A stretch of 64,000 nucleotides of DNA from Sinorhizobium fredii USDA 257 (lineage in GTDB: Bacteria > Pseudomonadota > Alphaproteobacteria > Rhizobiales > Rhizobiaceae), in contig NC_018000.1 of NCBI RefSeq assembly GCF_000265205.3, forward strand, positions 1,736,001 through 1,800,000, given 5' to 3'. The notes under the pieces were generated by a model. That model saw nothing but the letters and a program-made list of their open reading frames with translations, had not been told where the DNA came from and ran no database searches. Of the stretch, positions 9,191-19,647 are shown in pieces (position 1 is the stretch's first letter; each line of letters opens with the position of its first letter). The position numbers and the translations under genes were made by a program.

Positions 9191-10483
9191 TCACGAGCCC
9201 TTGCCGCCGCACTTGCCCGTTGCGACATTGAAGTTGCCGCAGGACATCGGAGCGCGCCAATCCGAAATCAGGTCCTTGGAGTCCGGCAGGTAATCGGACC
9301 ATTCGTCGCCGACGACCAGGCCGGGCGTTTCCCAGACGGTCTCGAACTGGCCATCCGACTGGATTTCGCCGATCAGCACCGGCTTGGTGATGTGGTGGTT
9401 CGGCATCATCGTCGAATAGCCGCCTGACAGGTTCGGCACCGAGACGCCGATCATCGCGTCGAGCACGGCGTCGGTGTCGGTGGTACCGGCCTTTTCGACC
9501 GCCTTCAGCCACATGTTGAAGCCGATATAGTGGGCTTCCATCGGGTCGTTGGTGACCCGCTTGTCGTTCTTCGTGTAGGCCTTCCAGGTCTTGATGAATT
9601 CGGCATTGGCCGGATTGTCGACCGACTGGAAGTAGTTCCAGGCGGCGAGATGGCCGACGAGCGGGCCGGTGTCGAGACCGGCAAGCTCTTCCTCGCCCAC
9701 CGAGAAGGCGACGACGGGAATGTCCTCGGCCTTGATGCCCTGGTTGCCGAGTTCCTTGTAGAAGGGAACGTTGGCGTCGCCGTTGATCGTCGAGACGACA
9801 GCGGTCTTCTTGCCGGCCGAGCCGAACTTCTTGATGTCGGAGACGATCGTCTGCCAGTCGGAGTGACCGAAGGGCGTGTAGTTAATCATGATGTCCTCGG
9901 GCTTGACGCCCTTGGCGATCAGATAAGCTTCGAGGATCTTGTTGGTGGTGCGCGGATAGACGTAATCGGTGCCGGCGAGCACCCAGCGCTCGACTTCTTC
10001 GTTCTCCATCAGATAGTCGACGGCGGGGATCGCCTGCTGGTTCGGCGCGGCACCCGTATAGAAGACGTTGCGCTGGCTTTCCTCACCCTCGTACTGGACG
10101 GGATAGAAGAGGATCGAGTTCAGCTCCTCGAAAACCGGCAGCACGGATTTGCGCGACACCGACGTCCAGCAGCCGAAGACCGCCGAGACCTTGTCGACCG
10201 AGACCAACTCACGCGCCTTTTCGGCAAACAGCGGCCAGTCGGAGGCCGGGTCGACGACGACCGCTTCGAGCTTCTTGCCGAGCAGTCCGCCCTTCTTGTT
10301 CTGCTCGTCGATCAGCATCAGCATAGCGTCTTTCAGCGTCGTCTCGGAGATCGCCATGGTTCCGGAAAGCGAATGTAGAATGCCGATCTTGATCGTGTCC
10401 TCGGCGGCAAAGGCGCCGTTGAACGCGGTCGTCGAAAGGACGGCAGCGAGGAATGCGCCGGTGACGCGTGCCCTGTAATGCAT
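9191..10483 (-). CDS. urtA: Urea ABC transporter substrate-binding protein UrtA
   Basis: A 430-residue periplasmic receptor. The start MHYRARVTGAFLAAVLSTTA gives a signal peptide ending near AFAAED and follows AGAGGGGTTCAATCAG. UrtA/FmdD family marks include IKIGILHSLSGTMAISET, FGCWTSVSRKSVLPV and LFYPVQYEGEE. The C-terminus carries two cysteines (APMSCGNF...GKCGG). It is first in urtABCDE and captures urea, possibly also short amides. A nitrogen-control promoter is expected upstream, but no clear NtrC or sigma-54 site was found in the 150 bases available. Confidence 0.93.
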   Translation of the reverse strand: MHYRARVTGAFLAAVLSTTAFNGAFAAEDTIKIGILHSLSGTMAISETTLKDAMLMLIDEQNKKGGLLGKKLEAVVVDPASDWPLFAEKARELVSVDKVSAVFGCWTSVSRKSVLPVFEELNSILFYPVQYEGEESQRNVFYTGAAPNQQAIPAVDYLMENEEVERWVLAGTDYVYPRTTNKILEAYLIAKGVKPEDIMINYTPFGHSDWQTIVSDIKKFGSAGKKTAVVSTINGDANVPFYKELGNQGIKAEDIPVVAFSVGEEELAGLDTGPLVGHLAAWNYFQSVDNPANAEFIKTWKAYTKNDKRVTNDPMEAHYIGFNMWLKAVEKAGTTDTDAVLDAMIGVSVPNLSGGYSTMMPNHHITKPVLIGEIQSDGQFETVWETPGLVVGDEWSDYLPDSKDLISDWRAPMSCGNFNVATGKCGGKGS

Positions 10484-10637
10484 CTGATTGAACCCCTCTA
10501 GCTCTGGTCGCCGCAACGGAGTGTTCGTTCTCCTTGGCCGTTGCTTGCGGGATCATCGGGCAGGCGCGCTGCACTGCACATACGTCATTCTACGTAGGTG
10601 CCGGGGGGAAGAAGGAAGCTGCTATCGGCAATCCGGC

Positions 10638-11327
10638 TCAGACCACCGGCTTGCCCTTTGGGGCATTGCTCGGCTGCAGCAGCCAGGTCATCAGGAAAAG
10701 CGCGCAAACGGCGCCGATCAGCTCGGCGGCGATGAAGCCGGGAAGATCGAGGGGGCGGATGCCGGAGAACGTGTCGGTCAGCGATCGGGCGAGCGCCACG
10801 GCCGGGTTGGCAAAGGAGGTCGACGCCGTGAACCAGTAGGCAGCGGTGATATAGAGACCGACCAGCCAGGGCACGGATTTCTGCTCGAAGCGGATGCCGG
10901 CGAGAATGGTCGCGACGAGCCCGAAGGTCGCCACCCATTCGGCGAGCCACTGTCCTCCCCCGGTGCGCACCTTCGTCGACCATTCCAGGACCGTGTGATC
11001 GAACATCAGATGCGCTGTGATCGTGCCGATGATGCCGCCGGCGATTTGCGCCGCCACGTAGCCGACGAGATCGCGCTGTCGCAGGGAACGCGACAGCGCG
11101 AAGATCAACGATACGGCCGGATTGAAATGGGCTCCGGATATCGGCCCGAGAATGGTGATCAGCACTACCAGCATCGCACCCGTTGCAAGCGTGTTTCCAA
11201 GCAGAGCGAGAGCTGTATCCTGCGTCAGCGACGCGGCCATGATGCCAGAGCCGACAACGGTGCCAACGAGCATCGCCGTGCCAAGGCCCTCCGCGACGAG
11301 GCGGCGGGAGAGATCGAAAGATGACAT
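10638..11327 (-). CDS. aqpS: Aquaglyceroporin AqpS, arsenite exit channel
   Basis: A 229-residue membrane channel of the MIP family with six hydrophobic segments and the two NPA boxes intact (HFNPAVS near residue 68 and FANPAVALARS near 172). It is the last gene of arsR-arsC-aqpS, with its ATG overlapping the arsC stop. In Sinorhizobium meliloti the same arrangement is known: ArsC makes arsenite from arsenate, and arsenite leaves through AqpS down its gradient, in place of an ArsB or Acr3 pump. No pump gene is present here, which supports the same route. Confidence 0.9.
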   Translation of the reverse strand: MSSFDLSRRLVAEGLGTAMLVGTVVGSGIMAASLTQDTALALLGNTLATGAMLVVLITILGPISGAHFNPAVSLIFALSRSLRQRDLVGYVAAQIAGGIIGTITAHLMFDHTVLEWSTKVRTGGGQWLAEWVATFGLVATILAGIRFEQKSVPWLVGLYITAAYWFTASTSFANPAVALARSLTDTFSGIRPLDLPGFIAAELIGAVCALFLMTWLLQPSNAPKGKPVV

Positions 11328-11857
11328 CAGGGCGCCTCGGACGGGCGGGGCGTGGAGCCTTCGAGCCGGCCGATCTCGTGGAGCTTCGTCTCGAGCGCGA
11401 GCTTATCAAGCGAGGCGATCGGCAGGGCCGCGAACACCGATATGCGGTTCTTCAGGTATTTCGCGGCAAGCGCGAAAGCGCTTCCCTTCTCGACATCGGA
11501 TCCCTCGACGGCGGCGGGGTCCTCGATCCCCCAGTGCGCCGTTGCCGGATGTCCGATCCAGACCGGGCAGGCCTCGCCGGCGGCGTCGTCGCAGACAGTG
11601 AAGATGAAGTCCATTTGCGGTGCGCCCGGCTCGGCGAATACGTCCCAGCTCTTCGACGAGAATCCCGTGGTGCGATAGCCGAGCGCTTCAAGCGTCTTCA
11701 GGGCCCAGGGATTGACTTCCCCTTTGGGCTGGCTTCCGGCCGAAAAGGCCCGGAAACGCCCCTTCCCCTCCACCTCGAGAATGGCTTCCGCCATGATCGA
11801 GCGCGCGGAATTGCCGGTACAAAGAAAGAGGACATTGTAGATTCGCTCATCACTCAT
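11327..11857 (-). CDS. arsC: Arsenate reductase ArsC, low-molecular-weight phosphatase type
   Basis: A 176-residue cytoplasmic enzyme that reduces arsenate to arsenite. The P-loop CTGNSARS begins at Cys13, and further cysteines at 89 and 97 (TVCDDAAGEACPVW) fit the thiol relay of the thioredoxin-coupled class. The start at 11857 overlaps the arsR stop as ATGA; an in-frame ATG two codons earlier (11863) is also possible. The C-terminal 40 residues after KLALETKLHEIG are variable. It is co-transcribed with arsR and aqpS. Confidence 0.9.
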   Translation of the reverse strand: MSDERIYNVLFLCTGNSARSIMAEAILEVEGKGRFRAFSAGSQPKGEVNPWALKTLEALGYRTTGFSSKSWDVFAEPGAPQMDFIFTVCDDAAGEACPVWIGHPATAHWGIEDPAAVEGSDVEKGSAFALAAKYLKNRISVFAALPIASLDKLALETKLHEIGRLEGSTPRPSEAP

Positions 11858-12210
11858 TGGCATTTCGCCTCCACGGTTGGCGCACAGCAGGCCGCGACGG
11901 CGGCTGCAGGTGCACAAATTTCAGGATGGCCGCCACAGCAGTCTTCCATCAGGAAACGGATCAGGCCGCCCAGTGCCTCGAAATTGGCGGAGTAGATGAT
12001 CGATCTCGACTCACGCTGCTGGCTGATCAAGCCCGACCGTTCCAGTTCCTTCAAATGAAACGAAACGTTGGACGGAGAAACATGCGCAGTCTCGGCGATC
12101 GCACCGGCCGGCATGCCGCCCGGGCCCGCGATGACGAGCATGCGGACAATCTGCAGGCGGGTCTCCTGCGAGAGCGCGCCGAAGGAAACGAGCGCTTGAC
12201 GTTCATCCAT
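11854..12210 (-). CDS. arsR: ArsR-family arsenite-responsive repressor
   Basis: A 118-residue winged-helix repressor. The recognition helix region is HVSPSNVSFHLKELERSGLI (about residues 43-62), followed by the wing RESRSIIYSANF. The classical CVCD metal site in the recognition helix is absent. Instead the C-terminus has cysteines at 91, 92, 99, 108, 109 and 117, so arsenite is probably sensed there, as in other C-terminal-cysteine ArsR types. It heads the operon and should bind the inverted repeat just upstream, which it shares with the divergent gene. Confidence 0.9.
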   Translation of the reverse strand: MDERQALVSFGALSQETRLQIVRMLVIAGPGGMPAGAIAETAHVSPSNVSFHLKELERSGLISQQRESRSIIYSANFEALGGLIRFLMEDCCGGHPEICAPAAAVAACCAPTVEAKCQ

Positions 12211-12212
12211 AC

Positions 12213-12236
12213 TTCAACAATCCTTGAATTATTGAA
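12213..12236. promoter_or_regulatory. ArsR operator, inverted repeat in the divergent promoter
   Basis: TTCAACAAT and ATTATTGAA form nearly perfect arms (one mismatch) around a six-base centre CCTTGA. The site lies between arsR and the divergent DUF6428 gene, only a few bases from the arsR start. AT-rich TTCAA/TTGAA dyads are typical ArsR-family sites, so both transcripts are probably controlled together. Confidence 0.7.
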
Positions 12237-12252
12237 ACGAGGAATAACGCAG

Positions 12253-12777
12253 ATGAGCGCGCCCGACAATACCAAAATTCGCAACGACGACATCTCGCTC
12301 GGGCTTCTGCTTGAGACTCTGGCTGGGGCGAGCGAACTTCCCCTCGTCTTTCACTATGACGACCGGCCAGTCAAAGCCGGCTACCACGTGACGGAAGTCA
12401 AGGCGGCGCAGTTCGCGGCGCTCGATTGCGGTGCCAATCCGGAAGCCTGGACCGAGATCTTCGTGCAGCTCTGGGATGTGGACGGAGAGGATCGCGCACA
12501 TATGCCGGCCGGCAAATTCGCCGCGATCATCCGGAAGGTTTCGGAGCACGTGCAGCTCGAAGAATCGGCGAAGCTCACATTTGAAGTCAGCGATGGCGTG
12601 CGCCCGATGCAGCTCTACTGCGCCTCTCTGCCAAAACTGCGCGACAACGCCGTGCATGTGGAGCTCGCGCCGAGGCCCGCGAGCTGCAAGCCGCGCGATC
12701 GTTGGCTTGCCGAGGAGAGAAGCAAAGCGATAGCCTGCTGCGGCCCTGCCTCATCGAAGAGTGCCTGCTGCCCGTGA
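12253..12777 (+). CDS. DUF6428-type protein encoded divergently from arsR
   Basis: A 174-residue soluble protein. The ATG (MSAPDNTKIRNDDISLGLLL) follows GAGGAATAACGCAG. The body (LPLVFHYDDRPVKAGYHVTEVK...EAWTEIFVQLWD) resembles the small DUF6428 proteins often found beside rhizobial arsR. That family name is from memory of the pattern and was not tested. The tail carries two cysteine pairs (AIACCGPASSKSACCP), which invites a thiol or arsenic-binding role, although no function is established. It probably shares the ArsR operator. Confidence 0.75.
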   Translation: MSAPDNTKIRNDDISLGLLLETLAGASELPLVFHYDDRPVKAGYHVTEVKAAQFAALDCGANPEAWTEIFVQLWDVDGEDRAHMPAGKFAAIIRKVSEHVQLEESAKLTFEVSDGVRPMQLYCASLPKLRDNAVHVELAPRPASCKPRDRWLAEERSKAIACCGPASSKSACCP

Positions 12778-13392
12778 TTGATGGGCGTGCGTCTATTGCT
12801 GACAGATTTTACGTTGCCATTTTCGTGACACTCATCTCGCAGGCTCTCAAGAGCTCGATCCGTAATGCGGCAGCGACGAGCGAGATAAGGAGTGCGCCAA
12901 CGAGCGATATCCGGTGCTCACAAATATCCGGTCAGGGATGGCGCCCGATCCCAGGCAGCGTGCCGGCCATCCTCGTAGACGATCGGCGCATTCGCCAGCT
13001 CCTCGTCGCTCGCGTCGTCGAGGCAGGCGATGTTCACCGCCCCAGCCCTCACCTGAAATAAACGGCGCTCTGCTTACCACTAGCCCCGATTTGACGATCG
13101 TGGCGACCCGTACAGGTTGGCGCAGGTTCGGCGCGAGGGCGAACGGTATCGCAGTATGATGCCGTAGGGCACCTTCTAGAGATCACGCTCGCCCATGACG
13201 GCCAAGGCGATCGTCATGCTTCAATTGCTCGACCACCTCTACTTCTCATGTTCTAGCGACGCCGTTGGATGTGAAATATAAATCCCGCCTTTAAAATTCG
13301 TTTAAAAGTAATACTTGAAAAATAGACTGGACCGGAAAGTCGTTCTCTGGTTCTATCTTGGCGTACTGTTTCCCAATAGCAAGGGCGTAGAA
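12778..13392. other. Gene-poor stretch with one gene fragment
   Basis: Between the DUF6428 gene and a small membrane-protein gene I find only the GFA-like tail described separately. The last 120 bases (about 13260-13390) are more AT-rich and could hold a promoter for the small gene that follows. Confidence 0.4.
12918..13073 (-). pseudogene. C-terminal fragment of a GFA-family (glutathione-dependent formaldehyde-activating) protein
   Basis: The minus strand reads QVRAGAVNIACLDDASDE and then PIVYEDGRHAAWDRAP before a stop. This resembles the end of GFA-domain proteins, which close with a LDD...YEDGRHD.WD pattern. An in-frame stop lies just upstream and no start or zinc-binding N-terminal half is present, so it is a dead remnant. 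Family recognition is by eye. Confidence 0.45.
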
Positions 13393-13551
13393 ATGGCTTA
13401 CGACTGGGATGGAAAGCGCACACGTCGGCTCCAAATGCTCAGGTTCATGGGTGCTCTGGCCATACCTGCTCTGCTATTCGGCTCCGCCATTGCGGCACAG
13501 CAGTGGATCGATACGGATGGTCCGGCCGTAAGGACGGTTCACTTTCGATAG
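13393..13551 (+). CDS. Small single-span membrane protein, unknown
   Basis: A 52-residue frame, MAYDWDGKRTRRLQMLRFMG, followed by one hydrophobic segment (ALAIPALLFGSAIAA) and a short tail. The ribosome site (AAGGGCGTAGAA) is weak. Charged N-terminus followed by a hydrophobic span suggests an inner-membrane peptide or signal anchor. No family is recognised. Confidence 0.4.
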   Translation: MAYDWDGKRTRRLQMLRFMGALAIPALLFGSAIAAQQWIDTDGPAVRTVHFR

Positions 13552-13640
13552 ATCTCCAGCGAAGCTGCACCCTTTCAAATCAGACTGAAAGCCAAGGGCA
13601 CAAAGGGTCTCCGTCGCATCGGGTGGCGGAGGGAGGGGGA

Positions 13641-13850
13641 ATGATGAATTCAGCTCAAACCTTGAGTTTCGATCCAATTGGGCCTGACGAGTTGGCTATG
13701 ATCGGAAAGGCCTTCCAAGACGAGCTGCAAAGGCGAGCCTTGCCCCGCAAGTCTGAAGAAGCTGAAGCGCTCGCCGCAAAGCTGATCAACGCTTATCAAT
13801 CCGGGATTCGCGACGACCTTGGCTTGAGTATTGTCGCCGGGCTGTCCTGA
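13641..13850 (+). CDS. Small hypothetical protein
   Basis: A 69-residue protein behind a purine-rich ribosome site (GGAGGGAGGGGGA). It is mostly helical, with PIGPDELAMIGKAFQDELQR followed by EEAEALAAKLINAYQSGIRD. No membrane segment is present. Short proteins of this kind occur in rhizobial genomes near mobile or stress genes, but no function is known to me. It stands alone, with the LysR gene on the opposite strand to the right. Confidence 0.5.
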   Translation: MMNSAQTLSFDPIGPDELAMIGKAFQDELQRRALPRKSEEAEALAAKLINAYQSGIRDDLGLSIVAGLS

Positions 13851-14083
13851 GGCGCAGCGCGCCGATGGAGCTTTTGAGCGAGTTGGATCCTCAGCATTTT
13901 GATTTCTTCGTCGAGTGTTGCCGCTTCATGGAAGAACAAGTCGCGTGAAGACAAGGTTTGCGAGCTTTGATTGTACTTTGGGGCGACAGCGCTCTGCGCA
14001 GCCACGCGGGCGTTGGCTCTCTTCCCACGTTCTCGACGCTTGATCCGCGGTTTGATAACTCCGGCCGCCGATAGCCAATTCAC
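13796..14083 (-). CDS. Doubtful small basic protein, possibly a decayed regulator
   Basis: A 95-residue frame just downstream of the LysR gene. It has a very basic N-terminus (KPRIKRRERGKRANARVAAQ) and then a short leucine-rich coiled-coil stretch (TLDEEIKMLRIQLAQKL), which loosely resembles the end of rhizobial SyrB-like proteins. The last 25 residues look out of frame and overlap the small gene on the other strand. It may be a frameshifted remnant. Confidence 0.3.
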   Translation of the reverse strand: MNWLSAAGVIKPRIKRRERGKRANARVAAQSAVAPKYNQSSQTLSSRDLFFHEAATLDEEIKMLRIQLAQKLHRRAAPQDSPATILKPRSSRIPD

Positions 14084-14955
14084 AGGGGATCGCGTCCATT
14101 CGATCCTGAGAAAAGCGAAGCGTTCGCTGCGAGCAGGGCCGAAAGGCGGTTCGCGACCGTGCGCACTGCCTCGCGTTCCCGTTCGTCATCATGCAGTACG
14201 ATCCATATATGATGGCCGAGTTCTTCGATCACCTTCCCCGCCCGAACAAAGGCTGAATCGCCATCGCCGATGAAACACGGCATGACACCGATGCCTGCTC
14301 CCGCCTTCACCAAATCGAACATCATTCGCGCAGAGTTTACCCAGTTCGTAATGTATCGGCCCGGCTGTTCAAATGCCCACCGCATCCATGGCTGGTTGGC
14401 GACGTCCGTGCCGAGCGAAACCCAGTTGCAATGGTGCCGGTAGTCGAATCCTTGGGCGCAGTAAGGCGCGTATGCGACGGCGACGGAACGCCGGATCGCG
14501 ACATTGCCCATCTGCGGCCGCTCCGCGGAAAGTCCGATGTCGGCGTCGCGGTGTGTGAGGTCGACGGCGGCCTCGGATGTCTTGAAGCAAACGCGAAAAG
14601 CATCCTGCGGCGTCCAAAGATGTCGCAAGCTTACCGCCGTGAAGCAAGACAGCGTGCTGTCCGAGAGAAGCCGGACGATTGGCATCGAATGCACCATCTC
14701 TCGCCAGTCGACGATGTCCCGCGCTGCCTCATGCATCGCCCTCACGCGGTTCACCAATATTTGCCCGTCCGGTGCGAGCTCGTAGCCTGTCCGCGCTCGC
14801 ACGAATAACGCCCGGCCCGTGGCGCGTTCCAGCGCCAGCATCCGCCGCCCAATAGTCGGCGCACTGATGCCGGTCTTCTCGGCAGCACCCGCGAGCCCGC
14901 CTTGCTCGGCGACGTGCAAGAACAGACGAAGATCTTCCCAGTTTTCGACTTTCAT
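14080..14955 (-). CDS. LysR-family transcriptional regulator
   Basis: A 291-residue regulator. The N-terminal winged helix reads WEDLRLFLHVAEQGGLAGAA with recognition helix TGISAPTIGRRMLALE, and the C-terminal part is the ligand-binding domain (RDADIGLSAERPQMGNV; VKAGAGIGVMPCFIGD). The variant start of the domain (NWEDLRLFL) belongs to the group that often controls single divergent genes. No clear target lies beside it: the right-hand neighbour is debris, so its original partner may be lost. Confidence 0.88.
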   Translation of the reverse strand: MKVENWEDLRLFLHVAEQGGLAGAAEKTGISAPTIGRRMLALERATGRALFVRARTGYELAPDGQILVNRVRAMHEAARDIVDWREMVHSMPIVRLLSDSTLSCFTAVSLRHLWTPQDAFRVCFKTSEAAVDLTHRDADIGLSAERPQMGNVAIRRSVAVAYAPYCAQGFDYRHHCNWVSLGTDVANQPWMRWAFEQPGRYITNWVNSARMMFDLVKAGAGIGVMPCFIGDGDSAFVRAGKVIEELGHHIWIVLHDDEREREAVRTVANRLSALLAANASLFSGSNGRDPL

Positions 14956-15827
14956 CCGTGAAAGATGCCTTTCGTTTATAGGTCTACAGGTGCATGCCTT
15001 CGCGAACCACCTTTTCGGGCAACGTTACAAGCCCGGAGAAACGAGATGCTCATTCAATGGACGATTCTATATAGGGAGCGGGTAAGCCAACAGCGCAAAA
15101 AGAAAGTAGACGCCTTTGCCGATCCGCTCGACGGTGCGGAATGGGAAGGTTTCGGCTGGTTCGTAAAGCGGATCGAGAAGTCTGCGGAGCGTCGTTCGGC
15201 GGCTGACTGCAAATGGAGAGGCGCGCCAGATGCGGCGAGCCGTACGGAACGCCCTTCTCGGCGGCCCTCTTTATCGCAATCTTTTCGATGCACTGAACGA
15301 GCGAGATAACGGTCCGACATGGAGCTCATGGGTGGGGATGCGGACATCATCGCCGCCGCCGTGCAGCACCAGTTCCTTGAGCTGAACGAGTTCGCCGTCG
15401 AACCACAGCGAGGCGCAGGTGTCAGCGAAATGCATCCGGCCAAGCTGTCGCTTGGCAGATGGGGCGCTCGAGGCTATCCCGCGACGTCCCGGCGGATGGT
15501 GACGGAGTATCTCGCCAAGAGCGTATTTTAACGATCGGGCAGTGCCAGCCGGATTGCCGGCTGCCGAAAAACGAGGAGAACTTTCCATGACTGCCGCTCG
15601 GATAAGGACGGCGATAGAGAACCGTGACGTGTGGAATTGTTCCGCCGTGATGAAGGACGCCGGGGAATAGCAACGTCCGCGCTTGGCGCAACCAAGCGCG
15701 CTATCAGCCAACGATTTCGGAAATATTCAGCTGGCGCAGCAGACCGTAGCACCGTCGTCGCTGCCGTTATTGATCCCGTCGTGCGTACTTTTGTCCCCAG
15801 GCGTGAGGATCTCGTCGGGGCAACCAC
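14956..15827. other. Non-coding or decayed region between LysR and htrA
   Basis: About 870 bases with several overlapping short frames of poor quality on both strands. The only recognisable content is the DUF1612-like fragment at 15271-15450. Confidence 0.4.
15271..15450 (-). pseudogene. Fragment of a DUF1612 / RHE_PE00001-type plasmid protein
   Basis: The minus strand reads MHFADTCASLWFDGELVQ, then LKELVLHGGGDDVRIPTHEL. This matches the conserved core of rhizobial DUF1612 proteins (FADACASLW.EGELVHLEDLVLHDAG.DIR.PTHEL). The parts before and after do not continue the match, and the downstream HTH region of the family is absent. DUF1612 genes are common on rhizobial plasmids, so this is debris from plasmid exchange. 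Confidence 0.5.
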
Positions 15828-17171
15828 CTACCGGATCACCAGGAAGAGTTTCGCCCCGCCGCGAAACAGATCGAGTGCGATCGTGCCGCCGGCATGCTTT
15901 AAGGCCGCCGCGAGTTCCGCCACGGTCGCGATAGGCCGGCGATTGACGGCAACGATCACGTCGCCCGTGCGCAGACCCGATCGGGCCGCAGCACTGCCAT
16001 CTTTAATGCTGGAAACAACAACGTTGCCGGCCGCATCCTGGAACTCAGCGCCCTCGAGGCGAGCGGGCATGGCGTCGGATTTGGCAATTGCCTCCTCCGG
16101 CTCGATTCGCATAGTCACCGTTTTGCGATCTCGATCGCGCCGATATTCGATTTCGATTTCCGATCCGATCGGAGCCAGACCAACACGATTGCGGAGATCT
16201 GCCGAGCCTGTGATTTTGCGATTGTTGACGGCGGTGATGACATCGCCGGCTTGAAGGCCTCCCTGTGCCGCCGGCGAATTCTGCTCAACGCTGCCGACGA
16301 CCGCGCCGGAGATCTCCTCGATGCTGAGCGCTTCGGCCAGGTCGGGCGTCAGGTCCTGAGCGGAGATGCCGATCCGGCCACGCCGCACCTCGCCGTGCTC
16401 GACCAGTTGCCCCATCACTGCGGAGGCCATTGCGATCGGAACCGCAAAGCCGATGCCGACATTGCCGCCGGTCGGCGCGATGATCGCGGTGTTGATGCCG
16501 ACCAGCAGGCCGTCCGCGGTCACCAGAGCGCCTCCAGAGTTGCCGGGATTGATCGAGGCATCCGTCTGGATGAAGTCCTCATAGCCCTCGACATTGATGC
16601 CGCCACGGCCAAGGGCGCTGACTATGCCGGAGGTTACGGTCTGACCAAGCCCGAACGGATTGCCGATCGCGACAACCGAGTCGCCGACACGCAGCGCGCC
16701 GGAATCTCCGAACGAAAGCGCCGTCAGCTTGTCCGCGTCTATCTTCAGCAACGCTATGTCGGTTGCCTCGTCGCTGCCGACCAGTTCGGCCGTGAAGCGG
16801 CGGCGGTCCTTCAGGGTGACGGCAATCTCGCCGGCGTCCGCGACGACGTGGTGATTGGTGAGAATATAGCCTTTGTCGGCGTCAACGATAACGCCGGAAC
16901 CGGCGCTAAGCCGCTGCTGCGGCTGCTCAGGCAGGTTGAAATAGCGGCGGAAAAACGGGTCGTTGTAGAGCGGGTTGGTTTCCGTGGGTGTGCGAGACCG
17001 CACTGCAATATTGACGACCGCCGGCGTGACCTCCTCCAAGACATCGGCGAGCGATCGTGGAGTGCTTGCCGAAATGGCGGCCTGCGGCTGCGCCGCCGGC
17101 AACGGCGCAGGAACGAGGATGAGGACGAGTGCGGCGAATACGCCAACGGATTTCGACGAACGCGTGGTCAT
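15828..17171 (-). CDS. Periplasmic serine protease of the HtrA/DegQ family
   Basis: A 447-residue trypsin-like protease with two PDZ domains. The signal peptide is MTTRSSKSVGVFAALVLILV with cleavage near PLPAAQ. The catalytic triad is visible: His108 in TNHHVV, Asp138 in ATDIALL and Ser212 in PGNSGGA. PDZ1 begins near RRGRIGISAQDL and PDZ2 near the C-terminus (GDVIVAVNRRPIATVAEL). It degrades or refolds damaged envelope proteins. It lies about 200 bases behind groEL on the same strand and may share the heat-shock promoter, although a strong hairpin stands between them. The chosen ATG lacks a textbook ribosome site, and an in-frame start further upstream is possible. Confidence 0.9.
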   Translation of the reverse strand: MTTRSSKSVGVFAALVLILVPAPLPAAQPQAAISASTPRSLADVLEEVTPAVVNIAVRSRTPTETNPLYNDPFFRRYFNLPEQPQQRLSAGSGVIVDADKGYILTNHHVVADAGEIAVTLKDRRRFTAELVGSDEATDIALLKIDADKLTALSFGDSGALRVGDSVVAIGNPFGLGQTVTSGIVSALGRGGINVEGYEDFIQTDASINPGNSGGALVTADGLLVGINTAIIAPTGGNVGIGFAVPIAMASAVMGQLVEHGEVRRGRIGISAQDLTPDLAEALSIEEISGAVVGSVEQNSPAAQGGLQAGDVITAVNNRKITGSADLRNRVGLAPIGSEIEIEYRRDRDRKTVTMRIEPEEAIAKSDAMPARLEGAEFQDAAGNVVVSSIKDGSAAARSGLRTGDVIVAVNRRPIATVAELAAALKHAGGTIALDLFRGGAKLFLVIR

Positions 17172-17334
17172 TTTGGGCCCCGACTTCTTCAGATCCTCTT
17201 TCGGGCGGGTAGCGGCCCTCGGGTCCGGCCTCATCGGAGCCACGTGTTTGGCTCCTGCCACCTGCACAGTCCAACCTCCAAGACGCCGCACCCACTCCGG
17301 CGCAGCGCCTGCTTTGTTTCACCATCTACCGAGC

Positions 17335-17359
17335 GTCCGCGCCCCGTCAGGGCGCGGAC
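17335..17359 (-). terminator. GC-rich hairpin behind groEL
   Basis: GTCCGCGCCC and GGGCGCGGAC pair over 10 bases around a five-base loop, 12 bases beyond the groEL stop. No T run follows on the minus strand, so termination may be partial, leaving some readthrough into the htrA gene. Confidence 0.5.
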
Positions 17360-17371
17360 TTTCCGGCGCCG

Positions 17372-19370
<1,999 letters not shown>

Positions 19371-19519
19371 GTCTCTCTCCTCATGGACAAACAGATTTTC
19401 AAGAGATCCTCCGCGCCGCATTCGGAGTGAAGCCGACGCGGGGCGCCAAGCCTTTCGGCCTCGCGCGCAAATCGATCTGGTTTCTGATTTTTCGAGATTC
19501 AAGAGGCCGCTGAAAATTT

Positions 19520-19546
19520 TTAGCACTCGAGGCCACCGAGTGCTAC
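19520..19546. promoter_or_regulatory. CIRCE element (HrcA operator)
   Basis: TTAGCACTC, nine spacer bases and GAGTGCTAC match the CIRCE consensus TTAGCACTC-N9-GAGTGCTAA with one mismatch at the last base. It lies 150 bases upstream of groES, where HrcA would repress the operon at normal temperature. Confidence 0.95.
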
Positions 19547-19596
19547 CGGCATGAGTTGTTGGGGCTATTTCCATCCAGGGCCGTTAAAAAAGGCGG

Positions 19597-19618
19597 CCTT
19601 CTCCCTTATGGGAGAAGG
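19597..19618. repeat. Palindrome with terminator-like tail, REP-like
   Basis: CCTTCTCCC and GGGAGAAGG pair over nine bases around TTAT. On the minus strand a CCTTTTTT run follows nearby, so it can act as a terminator in that direction. The CCTTCTCCC...GGGAGAAGG form also resembles dispersed palindromes of rhizobial genomes. It stands just before the FMO pseudogene. Confidence 0.5.
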
Positions 19619-19647
19619 GAAGGCGGCGCCCGGGGAGGGACCATAGT

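Noticed and set aside
10484..10637. Nitrogen-control (NtrC or sigma-54) promoter before urtA
   Set aside because: Expected from biology, but no GG-N10-GC element of acceptable quality or NtrC dyad was found.
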